Source: Yamagishiella unicocca (Eukaryota; Chlorophyta; Chlorophyceae; Chlamydomonadales; Volvocaceae). Taken from it: DNA of 64,000 bases. Position numbers and translations under genes: made by a program. The notes beneath the pieces are model-generated. The model did no database searches, was not told the origin of the DNA, and was given only the letters and a program-made list of their open reading frames with translations. Below, one piece after another: positions 21,600 through 35,100 of this stretch (the stretch's first letter is position 1; each line of letters begins with the position of its first letter). The stretch lies in assembly GCA_003116995.1 (NCBI GenBank), contig BDSL01000036.1, positions 434,001 to 498,000 on the forward strand, read 5' to 3'.

Positions 21600-24123
21600 G
21601 GCCCTCGATGGGAGGCCTCGAAACGGCCGCGTCGAGGGGCCTGCGGAGCACCGCCCCTGGTGGCGGTTTGGGCACCTCCATCAGCGGCTGGGGTGCAGCG
21701 AAGCGAGGGAGGAAACCTTTGGGTGGAATGAGAGGAAACCCGTGGGTCAGCACTGAAAAGTAAAACCGTTTCGGAAAAGTCTTTGGTACAAACGTTTGAA
21801 ATCGCATGCTGAAGAGCTTTATTCAGGTAACTAAATCCGGAGGAAGCCCGTGGGGCCGGCGAGAAGACCCGGTTACACGACGTAGGAAACCGGGGGGGGA
21901 CATGGCTGACATTGTGTCTGCGGTGGACGCATGGCACACCAGAAGAAGCGAGCTACGGCGTTGAGTGGCCGGAGGGTGAAAGAATGGCCGCCGCCCCTGG
22001 AGCCGTGCTTGGCGGGGCTGTAGCGCAAGACGGGAGCCCAGCAGTAGCAATGGCAGCGCAGGTAACTATTTTGGTTGTGGGAGGGGGCTTGGCTGGCAGT
22101 CCGGTAACCCGGCTCCCACAAGCACGAGTGGAGCTTGCCGAGGACAAATTGAAGAACTGATTTCAGGCGGGAAGGCGTCCTGGCGGAGATATGCTAGGTT
22201 CGGCTGCAGGGTCCCGTGGTCGGTTTTACAATGAAGCGGTCCAAGTTGGACAAAGTTGGCTTTGCGCTGCAGCTGCAATTCCAGCAGCAGCTAGAGTGCT
22301 TTGCCGTCCTGAGGCCGCCGGCGCAGGAGGAACCGACGCGTTTCAGATGCACCCTTTTTCATGACCATGGACTTCGCCTTAGTTGACACTAGAGAAGTGT
22401 GCACCTCGGGAGGCTGCAGGGTCACCTGATATTCATATGGGGGGGGGCCGGCCTCTGTGCGCTGATGGCGAATGCCGGGGAAACGTGAGGCCCCTTCCTT
22501 TTTCATGCTTATGCGTATGCGGTGTGGGCGACTCCAACCTCTCCGCGCGAGAGTGTGGGCGAGTGATTGGCCGTGAGTGGAATGTGCGTCTCAATTCCGC
22601 AAATGCGTTTTGACGACCTTTTGGTTGGGTGGACCGGGAGCACGGTGGTTGGTGCATGGATCCGTGCACAATAACACATCCATCGATGTGTTATTGTATA
22701 CGCGGCGCGCATGCTTGTTTGGCAGGGTGGAGAAAAAGGGGAAAATAGAGATTTTGGAACAGCTGCGGGTTTGTGCGACAGTTTTCCAATTGAAGCTTGT
22801 ACGGCGCCCCGCCCCCCTCCTGCAGTTTGGGCTGTTGAGAAGCTGCGTAACAGGGCTCTGCGCGTTGGGTGTGAAGCTGAGCGGGAGCTCAAGCCTGGAA
22901 GCTGTCGGTGTGGATGCGGTGCTGTACTGGTGGCTGGAATGCTACTCCAGAGGAATGGATTTGTATACTGGCCATGCGCCGGAGTGAGAAACGGAGCCGC
23001 CTCATCATGCTTGCCACACCGCATTTGTCATTCTTACGGTATTCGCCATTCTTACGGCGGCTCACAGGATTCAGTCCATGGGCACTGCAGCTCGTGTTGC
23101 CTGGTCACTGAGCCATAAAAGTGGCCGGATGGTCCCTGCAACGGGGGGCGGGGAGATCCAACGTGTTGGTGCGCTAGGCCTATGAAAGCAGGGATGGCGC
23201 TCGTGAAGTATCCCGGCGCCGTGCCTTAGACTTTTTGGCTCTATTGTAGTGTGTGGTCTGGGCCTCACTCACGGAGGGTGTCCGCACCGTTACATGTGTA
23301 GCGAAGGGACTCTCCATTTGCCATATCGTGCGACTTTCCCGAGTATTTATCATTATTATGTTGTAATTTACTACGCTATTGTCGAATATCGTGTTTGGTT
23401 ACGTTGCCTGTGACATGGTGAGTTCGGCATCGACGCATCGGTGTAATTCACTGCAGGCACGCGTTCACCACGGTGCGGTGGCGGAGGGTCGGCGGGCTCT
23501 CCACCGAAGCATCCATCGTCATCGACAGGCGTGTAATCATTGCCCTTCCAGAGGTCCTAGTACCGTTATCTTGGGGAGGTTATCCTCAACCTAGGGAAGA
23601 GGCCCTCCGACGGTTGCACGGCATCATCTGGACGCCACCAAAGGTTCGCCACTAGTGAAGGGATCTGCCGCGTACGTCAATACTTTAGTGGCGTAGTAAC
23701 CTTTTGACCCCATCCTTGCAATAATTCCATGACAAGCTGCTGCTCGTGACGATCTTTGTCGTCCTCCTCGCGCCAGCAAGCGCAGCCTGGAGTCCATGGC
23801 CCGGCCGCTTACCCCCGTCCTGGACCCCGTGCAAGTAGTGGTGCCCCTCCTCCGCCCCCCCTGGGGGGGCTCCTCCCCCCACCCTAGCCGGAGTGTACCC
23901 GGTCTTTATGGCACCCTAGCCGCCACCACCATGGGAACAGCCGCATCCTTCACTGCCCAGCGCCCCGGCAACTCCCTCCCGCCGGCCTACCACCCGCACT
24001 ACCGGCGACGCGGCCCCCAGCAGCCGCACCGGACCGTCACCCCTCGCTACCTGCCTATTCCACTGCCTCCCACTGCCACCACCCGCCTGCTACTACACGT
24101 GCCACCAAGTCCTCCGACCGCCT
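21600..24123. other. Intergenic region between cyclase copy 2 and RPN6
   Basis: No gene can be supported. The region has only short ORFs without family signatures, a 13-bp-arm hairpin at 22668-22697, and a G-rich run near 22438. The part before 24123 is the 3' flank of RPN6. A plus-strand Pro-rich ORF at 23796-24275 runs antisense over the end of RPN6 and is treated as a shadow. Confidence 0.5.
22668..22697. repeat. Perfect inverted repeat, 13-bp arms, 4-nt loop
   Basis: The arms ACAATAACACATC and GATGTGTTATTGT flank a CATC loop. It is AT-rich in a GC-rich setting. It could be a small transposon remnant or a structured RNA element. No terminator role is implied for a eukaryotic genome. Confidence 0.7.
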
Positions 24124-27100
24124 CTAGGCCACCACTCGCTGGCTGCGCGCAAACAGGGTGTCCACGACGCGACCCAGTGAGTCCAACACGTCCAGAGCCG
24201 CGGGGTACACGGCGTCCGTGGGCGCGGGCGAGAAAACCTCCAAGCAGCCCGCGCCCTGGTCCAGAGTGCCGCTGAACTTCCTGTCCAGGATCATCTGGGA
24301 GGCAGCAGCAGGCAGGAGGAGGAAGGGAGGCGAGGAGATTCAGGCGCAAAGCGCGCAACTTTGGCCGGCTCACAAAGCCGTACCCATCCGCAACGTGCCG
24401 TGTCCCCGACCTGCCTGCTGACCCACCGACCCACCTGGCTCAGCTTGGCCTCCACCATGTCCGCCGGCAGGCCGATGAGGGTCGCCACGTGGCTGATTTG
24501 CACGCGGCTGAAGGGCTCGATGAGGCGGACCAGGTTCTGCTGCAGCAGGGTGTCGTACAGGGCGGCCAGGTGGGCGTGAACCACCTCGTCGTCCATCAGC
24601 TGGCTCTTGTGCGCAGCCAGCATGTCCTGAGATGGGGGAGGGGGCCAAGGAGCGGAGCAGGCGAGCCCGGGCGTGGTGACGAGGCGCGGAGGGAGCAGGA
24701 CGGGGGGCGGGGAGGCCGGCGGCAGCAGCTGTGGCAGGATCGCAATCAGCTGTGGCAGGATCGCAATCAGCCGTGGCAGGATCGCAACCAGCGGTGGCAA
24801 GTCGCAATCAGCGGCCTCCCTCCCACCTGGAAGTTCTGCAGCGAGCGGTCATGGTAGGCCTGCGCCACGGCCCTCATGGCCTCCACCTCGGGCCCGGTGT
24901 ACTTGAGGCCCGCCTTGGAGCTGATGATGCCTGGGGGGAGGGGGGAGCACGGCTTCAGACGGACGTCTGCGCGACGAGGCTGGTGGACATGAAGACGTGC
25001 ACTCCCCTCCCCCCTGCCTTCCAACGCCTTTCAGGGCCCCCGGGCTCGCCACTCCATTCCCCACCCCAGCATGACTCACCCGGCACATCATCCGCCTGGT
25101 CCAACATCACTTTGGCCAGCAGCATGTACTTGAGCACCTGTACGACGGTACGGCGGCGGCGGTGCGCTTTCAGAGGTGCAGCCACAGTTTTGCTGCACAG
25201 TGCGCACCGAGGCGGGGCAGATCTACGTCGTGGGAGTCGCCTCCTCACACCACCCAGTCACACCACCCAGCCGCAGCTGCAGCAGATGGGGGCACGCACA
25301 ACCGGCAGAGCCCCGCGGGTGTGAGGCCACTCCGTGGGGCCCTCCGGCTCCCACCGCAGGCACCGGCCCACCTGCGCGGCCCGTGGGTCGTCCAGCGACG
25401 ACAGCTGCTCGAAGCTCTCAAAGAAGTAGCTGTAGGCGGTCTTGTAGTCCTTCTCCTCGGCGCACAGGATGCCGCTCTGGCAATCGATCTGGGGACCGAG
25501 GGGAGCGAAGAGCATGAGACCGGCTGGCCAATGACCACCTTCCCAGCAACCAACCTCATCCCCATTCCGTCCCCCATCCGGAACCCACGCGGCCTCCCAC
25601 CTCCGCCTGCAGCTGAAGCGGCACGTAGATGGCGTTGGCGGCGGTGCGCGCGGCCGTGAGGGAGGCCCGGGCCTTGGGCAAGTTGCGCAGCGCGTGGTTC
25701 ACTGACAGGGCGGGTGGGGGGGCAGGGGTGAAGGGCGGGGTAGGGGAAACAGGTGAAAACCGGGAGATGGATCGAGGAGAGGCACTACGTATAAATGGAT
25801 CGAGGAGAGGCATTACGGGTAACGGGGTTGCGGACGAAGATCGCGCCCTGGACGTAGGGCGAAGGCCGGGGACAGGCAGGTTACCAAGCTGAGCTGAGCG
25901 GCGCCTGCGCTGGCTGGGCCGCCCAGGGGGCTCCGCATCAGGCCCCAACGGCCCCCACTGCTCCCCCGCCTCCAACTCCGGCCTGTCCCGTACCCGCATC
26001 CAACACCGCCTGCGAGTCCCAACACTCACCCCGGCACCTCCTGCTCCGTCCCCCTCCCGCACCTTCCACCCGGCTCCCTTTCCCCTCCCGCCCCTGCCCC
26101 CACCCTTGCTCTCCAGCAGGTATATGTCCACCAGCAGCAGCTTATCGTCCAGCTTTTTGACCTCAGACAGCAGCCTGGTGTGGCGAAAGGGAGGTGCGAA
26201 AAGAGGAGGACAGGGCGCTTAGGCATCACTGGCTGAGCACCTACACCAACCGACAAGTCAGCAGCCAAGGGATCCTACCCACTGGCGAGACCGCTGTCTA
26301 GTGCTCTGCTGCCACCGCGCCTCCCCGGCCTACTGCGCCTAGTCGCAGCATCACATGCGGGTGACGTGAATGTCACCTGCGCGCATGTCCTCCCGAGTCT
26401 GCCATCCAAAAGCGCTTCAGCCGCCCTTTAGCCCCAACTCCACAGCCCAACCTCCTGGCAGAAAACACAGGCGTCTTTCTCGCAACCTCGCCCCTCAATT
26501 CGCATATCGACAAACTCACGTCCCGATCAGCGCCAGTGCAGCAGGGTAGTCCCGGACCTGTCGGAGGGGGTGCAGAGGAGCAGGGCAGGCGCGCTGGGAG
26601 ACAGAGCGGAGCACCGCTACCCGTGTGGCTCTGGAGGTGACAGGGATGCCCATCGCGCTCAAGGACCACGATAGGGCCCGAGGCCTACCTAGCTGTCCAT
26701 GTGAAGCCGTCCCCGGGTCGCCCCGCTCATTCGGCATTGGCATTCCTTCGCCCATCCACCTTGCCGTCCAGCGCGACAATCCCTAAGACCCTTCAGACCA
26801 CCATTGGCCTCATGTCCTCCGAACCTGACCGGGGCCCTCGACAACAAACAGCGAGCCCCGAGGGCACCTGCAGTGGCACACCTGCAGGTAGAGGCTTGAT
26901 AGCCGCAGCTCAATGCGCTGGCGGAGGAAGGTGCGCTTCTCTGTTTTTGCCCATTCCACCTGGGCCTTGCACACGTCCACCTGTGCACGTGGAGACGGTT
27001 AGATGCGCGGGTTTTGGTACGTGAAGGACGGAAGGGCGTTGGGACAAGAGGGCGTTGGGACAAGAGGGCGTTAGGACAACAGGGCATAAGAACATGAGGA

Positions 27101-27797
27101 TAACAGGCCGCAAGGGTACAGCCAGGGTGTCGCACCGGGTGCAAACTGAATGATGCTGGAACGGGGTTACACTACGGCAAGCATGGGAGAAACGAATCCA
27201 GCAGGCTGTCCTATACCACCAACATGCAGCTAGTTGAAGCTATGGCAGCGCATTACAGCTGCGTTGGCAGCGGTCGTTGATGGCAGACAGTCGCATCCAG
27301 CCAGCCCAGAAAATTGGCCCAGCCAGGGGTGGGTAGGGTTTGCCTGAGCCAACCTGAGCATGCCGACACCGAAGCTATAGATGTGTGTAGATGATGGCCA
27401 TAACAGGTGCATGTCACGGTCACGCAGCCTAACGCTCCCATTCCCGCGCAGATCGGACGTTACATGGCTGAGAGCAGCGCACCTGCAGCTGCGTTGAACC
27501 CGGAACTTTGGCAATGGAATCGATGATGCTGCGAACCAGCTTCGCCGTTTTTGCTTTGGGAATGGCATTGAAGAATGTACGCAACGAAGTGAGCAGATCT
27601 GCGAGACCTTGCGCACTGCCCTGCTTAATGTAAAGCTCGCACAGCTGCGAAATCGCCTGTTCCTTTATCCGTATAGCCTCTGTGTCATTGTTGCTCTCCT
27701 CCAGCACCAATCCCTTCAGCTGCTCCACCGCGCCCGAGACGTCCGATATCCCAAGCTCAGTGGCGCTCTTCAGACGGCCTTCTAGCTCGGCAGCCAT
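24124..27797 (-). CDS. RPN6: 26S proteasome regulatory lid subunit RPN6 (PSMD11)
   Basis: Ten exons join without a phase error: 27797-27483, 26980-26882, 26557-26520, 26174-26104, 25701-25601, 25488-25372, 25137-25080, 24930-24827, 24626-24435 and 24294-24124. They give 421 aa plus stop, about the length of animal PSMD11. Landmarks in order are [20 protein letters not shown] and [85 protein letters not shown]; and the C-terminal PCI domain with [20 protein letters not shown] and [15 protein letters not shown]6 braces the base-lid interface and the 20S core, and is needed for lid assembly and ubiquitin-dependent proteolysis in nucleus and cytosol. The start MAAELEG was chosen because the upstream in-frame extension is basic and unlike the family. 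An intron carries a 21-bp minisatellite. Confidence 0.95.
24722..24812. repeat. 21-bp minisatellite in an RPN6 intron, about 4 units
   Basis: Units of the form GTGGCAGGATCGCAATCAGC repeat with one or two substitutions inside the intron between the exons ending at 24827 and starting at 24626. It does not overlap the splice sites. Confidence 0.85.
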
Positions 27798-29106
27798 TAC
27801 AATCGCTCTATGCCTGAATTTGCGCTGCAGTTTAGGATGAGGCTTGGGAGTCTTTGCCAAAGACCTTTGGTTCGTAGGCACGTCTTAGGGAGGGCTTAGG
27901 ATAGGTAAACTATAATACAAAACCTACAAGATATTGTGTGGTGAAATGATTTCCATGGAATCTGCTAACACAATTCTACCTTTACCGGCTTGCTCCTTTG
28001 TCGGTGAGGAATAGGATGGCCATTACGTGAGCGCGCGTGCGGGCCCCCCAGTGCCCATGTCCACGCGTCAATGTTGATTGGCGGCTCCTGTGATTATCTG
28101 AAAGTTATTACCGGTAATCCCCTCCTCATCTTCTCGCCCTCATTGTGTTTTTTTCGTATGCAAGCCCTATACACATTGTAACTATCCGTGACACCTGCTT
28201 ACATAATTACCCCAGCATTAGCATCGCACTAACTTTAATTGTAACGATGTTTGTCAAGAGATAGGCTATCGCTTTTGGTATGGCAGGAAGGACAGCTGGA
28301 CTCTACCGCGGCTACGGTTGTAGGGCCTCTGACGAGCCTTTGCAGCTGTGGATGCAAAATTTCACGATGCGACTGTCAAACGCCTTTTTATTAGGTGGGC
28401 GCGTCGTAAGACCCTGCTGATGAAGCGTAAGCAAAATCAGCGCCTGGCAAAAACCGTTTGCGTAACGCATGGCGCGCTGCCTGAAAGTATGGTCACGCAA
28501 ATAAGGTGTCAATGGCGCTTCATAAGACGCCTTCTACGTGTAGTCTGACCACCGGGCCGCAAAGGCACGGGCACCTCGCGGCGAAGTCTACGCGGGTCCG
28601 CGTGGTAGTCCGTTATGTTGTAGACTGCATGCTTCCTACAATTGTAACCGCACGGCATGCTCTGGTTAGCATCGATGCCGTGCTGCCCGCCTGCGTGGCA
28701 AATTCGGCAGACACGGGGGTCGCCTCACGCTGCAGCCCCCCATCTGAAAGCACCCTGTCACGGCTTTGACTTTGAAGTGGACACGACATCAAGGCCAGGC
28801 GCGGGTTGGGGCCGTGTAGGGGCTAGCAGCGCACCCCGCACCCGCACTGGACAGCGTCCGACCTCTAAAACTATACTCACACCCCATACAACCCCTGCTC
28901 GTTGCTCCCGCCTGCACAAATCGAACCCCCATACTGATTTGCAAGTATCAGCGAGCCACACCAACACAACTCTTGCCACACCCGCAGCGTTCCTCCTGGT
29001 CGCGACCCCGGACTGCCACCACACAGCCACTGCGCCAGCCGCATTCACGCCGGCATCAGGGCACGTGCGACTCCCGCTGCGCGGCCCGTCATGCCTGGGG
29101 GGCCTT
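27798..29106. promoter_or_regulatory. Divergent spacer between RPN6 and the FkbM-like gene
   Basis: About 1.3 kb upstream of both genes, in divergent orientation. The part from about 27890 to 28300 is AT-rich and lacks ORFs, consistent with the RPN6 promoter. A basic plus-strand ORF at 28348-28548 has no family signature. The 5' exon and promoter of the FkbM-like gene probably lie in the right half but cannot be fixed. Confidence 0.4.
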
Positions 29107-32100
29107 ATGACGAGGCTGCTGCCGGGGCCGACGACATGGCAGCCCGGGCCGGCGGCATCGGCATGCTGGCTGGTGCAGTGGGGTCTGAGGAGCGGTGGTG
29201 CCAGTGGTCCTAGCAGCAGCGGCAGCAGCACAGGCGGCGGAGGCTGGGGCGGCCGCGGGGCGTGGGGAGCGGCGGCGGCTTCATTGCCGGCGGGTGGCGG
29301 CGGGGGCAGCCTGGCAGGCGCCGGTGGTGGAGGCGAAGTGGGCGTATGTTCGGATACGTGCGAATTGGTGGGTGTACAGAGCTGATCGAGGGCCGAGCGG
29401 TCGTACGATGAATCGGCTGTGGACTGGGTTAAAGGGCAGCAGCAGCGGGGTGAGGTGCGGGGGGTCCCGCCTGAGCAGCCGACAGCGGCGGCCCACGTCG
29501 CCCCGCAGGTGCTTGAGCCCTTCTCCCGCCCTGGCCTCTAATGCCGAGCACACGGCACCGTAGGCCCGTGTGATGCTGATCCATAGCACCCTGCTGTAGT
29601 GTCCTATTTCCAATTAGCTTCGCTGCTACCAGCATTGCCCTCCCATTCGGTTTTTCTCTACCCCCACCGTCCCCCTCGTCCCACGTGGGCTGGCACTCCA
29701 CCCGCCCTACAGGCGCGGAACGGTATCTGCGAGGACGGCTCGAACGTGCCGGGCATCATCCGCGGCAACAGCAGCAGCAGCAGCGGATTCAGCAGCGCCG
29801 TGGGGCTGCAGGTGGCTTGCGATTTCGGCACGGACTGTACGGACTGCGGGCCGTACAAGGGAGTGATGTCCCTGTGGGGGTGAGCGGAGGGGCAGGCCCC
29901 GAGCGTGGGGAGGGCGGGCGGTCTGCATCGCTGCGTCTGCAAGGCTGCGTAGTCTTGGCTCGTACCTGCCACCCGTGTGATCCGCCATAAGACGGCGCTT
30001 GGGTCCGAGCATCCGTGCTAACGTCATTCTTGTCGCCTTACCTTCACATCGTGGTGGGATTCTGTTTTGGCAAACGCCGTAGATGCCTGCCGTTCGGGGC
30101 TCGGGCCCTCGGGCCGTCGCGGCGGGCCACCCACGCACTTTACAACCCCGGTTCGACCCCGTCCCCAAGCGCCGCAACCCCCATTCAATGCAGCACCGAC
30201 GCGGGTTTCAAGGGTCCCATCGACTTCCTGCGCCGCCAGGGGGTCAAGGTGTGGGCGCGGCGGGTGGTGTTCGAGCCGCTCTTCGTGTTCGGGTACACCG
30301 ACCCCACGGTGCGTTGCTGCCTCTTTAAGAGGAGGGCTCGAGGGAGGGAGGCGCAAAACTCTCAGGTGGTCGCGCAAAGCTGGGTATCATACATGCGATA
30401 AGTGGAGTGGACGAGAACGTGGTTTCAGGGGCAGGGCCCTCCCTTCATAACATCCACTCATCGCCAGCCGTGCAACCGCCGACCCATTTTTGGGCCCCTG
30501 CTGTAGCGACCCGTCCGTGTCCCCAAGGAAACACCCCTTGGGCCCGGCTCCGCCTCCTCCGCTTCTTCCCCGCCCCTCCCCGTGCCTCATCCCAGGAGGA
30601 CCAGGACGTGTCTGAGCAGTTGGAGCGGGCAGGATGCATGGAGCTGGGGATAGTGCAGGTGCGGGGACGGACCGGGGAAAGGGCCAAGTGAGGGAGGTAA
30701 AGCGGGTCGTACGCCGGAGGAGACGAGACGGCTGCTCCTTGGGTTGATGGCGGAGCTAGGAATGTGTGTAGGCACAAGCCGACGGTGAAAGCGATGACTC
30801 GGGTATTCGAATTGGAATGGAATGAGGCGATGTAAACCCAGCGGCCGTGTCTGGCACCGGTTTTAGCTGCATGGACGGGCAGACCCCAGCCTGATGCGGC
30901 TACCACCACCACAACCACCATAACCACTTAACCAACGATGCAAAAAGCCGCGGATTACGGGAACCCAACGCGCCTTATTGAACCTGGGATGCTGCGCCTG
31001 CAGGTGTTCCGCGAGGTGCTGGGGCAGCGCTGCGGCGCCTTTATGGTCCAGGGAGGGCAGAGCGGGGCAGCGGGGGGTGCCGGGCCACCCCTAGTGGTCG
31101 ATGTGGGAGCAAACTTCGGCTACTTCACCGTCTACGCCGCCCTCCTGGGTTGCAGGTGAGAGAGTCAGGGTCCGGGAGCGGAGATGTCCCGCTTTTAGAC
31201 GAAAACCCAAACAATGGAAGGGTGTAGGGCCTTGCGGAGGGAAATGTTCGTGGCTGGGGGTTGGGGGACAGGATCGAGGGGCGCCGTCTACTTATCGCAT
31301 CCTTGCAAATCAGGGCGAGCACTCATCTGCGTGGCCATTCGTTCAAGGTACGGCGTCGCAACCGCCAACTGCCTCACCGGTCGTTGCAGGGTCATTGCCG
31401 TGGAACCCGTGCCTCGCTTCCTGGCCTTCCTGCACTGGAACCTGGCGGCCAACGGCCTGCAGGCTACGACCGCCGAAACCGCAACCAAGGCGGCTACCGG
31501 GGCAGGGTCTTCCACCTCACCGCAGCTGCCTCGGGTAACGGTGGTGGACCGAATGGTGTCAACCCTGTCCGGAATGAACATCACCATGGCCGCACCCAGG
31601 AGGTGGGGACAAGCGAGCGGGCTAATTGGTGTGTCAGGCATGAAGGGCACAGGGCCGCTATCGCATCCCGTACATGAGCGATTGAAATGCCGTTCCGAAC
31701 AAATAGTAACTGGGGTAAAAATGTCGCCGTCCAGGTTCGAACTGGAGACCTTTCGCGTGTGAGGCGAATGTGATAACCAACTACACCACGGCGACTTTAC
31801 ATGTTGATAGGTGGTTTTGCCCCCTACCCATCGGACTCATGTGGCCATCGACCCGTGGTTCCTTGCCTTGGTTCCGTGTCTCTTCCGCAGTGCTTTCCCG
31901 CCGGGATAAGGGCGGGTGCCGCCTGTCGTGCGGCCACTGTAACGCGGTCTCTCTCTCTCTTGCGCGTGTTCGTGTTTTGCTGTTCGCCCCTGACCCCTGA
32001 CTTGTGTGACTCAGGCCCCGTCCCGTGGGCCCAAGCGCCTTCGGCTTGTGTGGGGCTCACGCGCCCTTGGCTTGTGTGAATCGTGCGCCCCTGGCATGTG

Positions 32101-35100
32101 TGACTCAGTGCCTCACCTGCCCGTGTGGGTCCGACCCATGGGTCTTACGCCCCTGATCCCTGGGTCCGTACGCGCCTGAGCCATGCAGCCTCCATCGCCG
32201 CTTTGCGCAGGGGCGTGTGGGGCACCGCCAGTGCTTCGAGCATGGGTACCAACTTCAACCAGGTGGGTGCTGGATGTCCGACAGCATGGGCCCCTAGTGA
32301 GCTCCGCGGCAACAGACCAGCGGATCACGCGAATGATCCGCTGGAGCCAAATGACCGAATCCACTCAGAGCTAGTTGCAGTGAGTATCAAATCCCAAATA
32401 CCACCTCTCGGGTATGCAGCGGGCCCACGCGCGAGGCGTGGGGGCTGGTGGCGCATGCCTCTCCGGCATCCGAGGGTAAGAGATGCGGCAAGGTGGTGCA
32501 CTGGCGGGCGACCAGGCCTCCACCTGCAGCCCAAGACCCTCTACCCACGGACCGCGAGGGCACCGCTCGATGCATTCCACCTGGCTTCCCCTCCATCTCG
32601 CACCCTCAGGACCTGGAGATGGTTCAGGTGGTCCCTGCCAAGCTGGACGATATCATCGGCCAGGAGCAGGTGCTGCTGCTCAAGGTGCGGACCAGGCGCC
32701 AGGCGCGGGGAGGGCCCTCCAAGATATAGATACCGCACACTCGTGACATTCGTCAACCCTACCAAGCGCAACAGATTTAGGAACATCCCAGCCCGACGAA
32801 AGGGAAGGGGTGATGCATGCGGGGCTGTGGGTCACGGAATGCAGCCCTAGTCGGAGGTCGTGAACCGACCCGCTCCAAAGCCCCTCCACGCAATGCCCTC
32901 CAGGTTGATGTGGAGGGCTACGAGCCGATTGTGTTCAACTCAGCTGAGCGGCTGCTGGCGGAGCACCGGGCGGAGCACATTGTGATGGAGTACACGCCAG
33001 GTGGGTGGCTGGCTGCCGGCTCCACCCATCTTGCGCAGGTCAGCTAGGATCAGCCAGGATCAGTCCAGACCGCTAAGATCAGCTGAGACCAGCTAAGATC
33101 TGGGCTGGGGTCGGCACGGTGCTTCATCCTCCCAATTATTTTTCCTTGACAGCGACAACTCGTATTTGGATCTCCGCACATGGACAAAAATCAAACGTCT
33201 CACCAGCAAGCGCTGGAATGAAGATGTAGTACACTCCAACCAGGTTGTTGACGCCCCAGCCTCCTGCCCTTGGCCCTTGCATGCAGGCATGCCGGAGGTT
33301 CTCATGAGCTTGTACGGCAGTGCCAAGGTGCAGGTGCGCGACCTGCTGGCGGGGGCTGGGGGTGGAGTGGTGGAGCGGGTCTCGGCGCCCCTCAACCCTT
33401 TCCCCCCAATTCCTTCGTTCGGGCTACCCTTGCAGCGAATCGCTACGTAGTCTGTCAAGCAGAGCCTGACCGCTGTCTGCTGGCTTTGGCTTGGGTGCTC
33501 TTTGGCTTGGGTGCTCTTTGCCTTAAGTGTTCGTACGGTACTCCTCGTCGTTTGGAGCATAGTCATCCATCTTCGTGGGTACTCTCTACGGGCGCAGCCA
33601 CGCTGTCTTTCGGTCACGTTTGGTAACCTTCCTCAGTCGCTTCGGCCCCGTTCATAGCTTGGCCCTGCATCCGCCCCGTCCCCCGCCCCGCCCGGCCTCC
33701 ACCTCCTGCCTCCCCGCCGTCCTGCCGTACGGCCCCGACCCACGGGGTCACAGGACGCTCCAGTGTTGGTGCAGGACCCGCCAAAGATGCTGCTGAAAAT
33801 CATTCGCCATGGCTACCATGTCGTACAACTTCCGGACAATTTTGCAAAAAGCGGTGCGTGCGGCGTGTGGTGGGGGTCGGAGGGGCGATGCGCGGGCTGC
33901 ACACGGGGCTGGGTGCGGGGGGCATGGAACGGCCCTTCCGACTGCAAGCTACGCCGCCAGCGTTCCGCCAGCGTCCCGCCAGCGTTCACTGTCCTAATGC
34001 GATGTGTCCCTGCGCGGCACAGAGGAAGATAGAGCACTGTCGTGTCATACAGTGATGCAGTGCTCCAGCAGTCCGCACGCCAATTCGAAGGCGTCCATTG
34101 ACAACAGTCGTGACACGGCGACGCGGCTTTACCCCCCGTCAACCCCCACATCACCCCAGGCTACGAGCCGCAGGTCCACCAGCCAATTCCGGAACTCCGG
34201 GAAGTCCTGGAGCAGTCCGTACTGTACGACCTTGCGGACGTGGAGCGGTTTCGGAACTACTCTAAGGCGGGGATCGTCTGTCCCTGGCCTAGTGAACTCC
34301 GGGAGTCCAACGCCATCTGGAATGATGGGTGAGGAGGAGGACCTAGATGGGGGGCAGTAGTAATGGGGTAGAGAGAACCCGGGGAGGAGTGGCAGAGGCC
34401 TGCTTGGCACTAATGAGGACAGTTTACTCCTCTCTGTAAAGGTTTCCACCCACGGGTTTCCTCTCAATCCTCCGTGCCATGCAGGTGCCTTCGTGCCCCT
34501 GATGACGCGCACCCAAAGGTCAGCTACAGGGTGGGGGTCAGCATACCCGCCCCAGTCCTTCATGTCGTTCCCTACCAACTCTCTCCGGCCTCCTCGCTGC
34601 CCCACCCTCGCTCGTTTTTTCTCGCATCCACGGGTCTTCCTCGAAACCCTCCGCTCGAGGCTGGGGGCCTCCTCGCTGCCCCATCCTCCACCCTCACCCT
34701 CCACCAGTCTCACCGCAGGACACACCTCCGTCCTCTCCCCTCTCTCGCGACCGCACCTTGCCCTCAGGGCCTCCGAGTAATGTTTTCTTACAACACGAAC
34801 CTGTGGGCCGCACGCAACCGCTCCATGCTGAAGATCGGCGGACCCGTGGGTCTGTTCGGACCTGACCAAGATGAAGCCTCCACCTGGTGGTCCCAGCGCG
34901 AACCCAACCAGGCACGGGCAGGCGAACGGGGGCCAACGGAGGGAACCGCGCTATATTTCGGCGGACCGCCCTTGTATTCGCATTTATCCTCCTGGAGTCA
35001 CTGGGGCCTCTGGACCCACGAACCCACCGCGCGCTGCTCACCTCACTCAATCCATGGCCTTGTGTACCGCCCCCTCTCGTTGCTGACTCGCAGCCTGGAC

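Noticed and set aside
23796..24275. Plus-strand Pro-rich ORF of 159 aa
   Set aside because: It overlaps the last RPN6 exon in antisense and has shadow composition.
28312..28548. Overlapping ORFs on both strands (basic protein MDAKFHDATVKRLF on plus)
   Set aside because: No motif, no supporting exons and no conserved family; likely chance.
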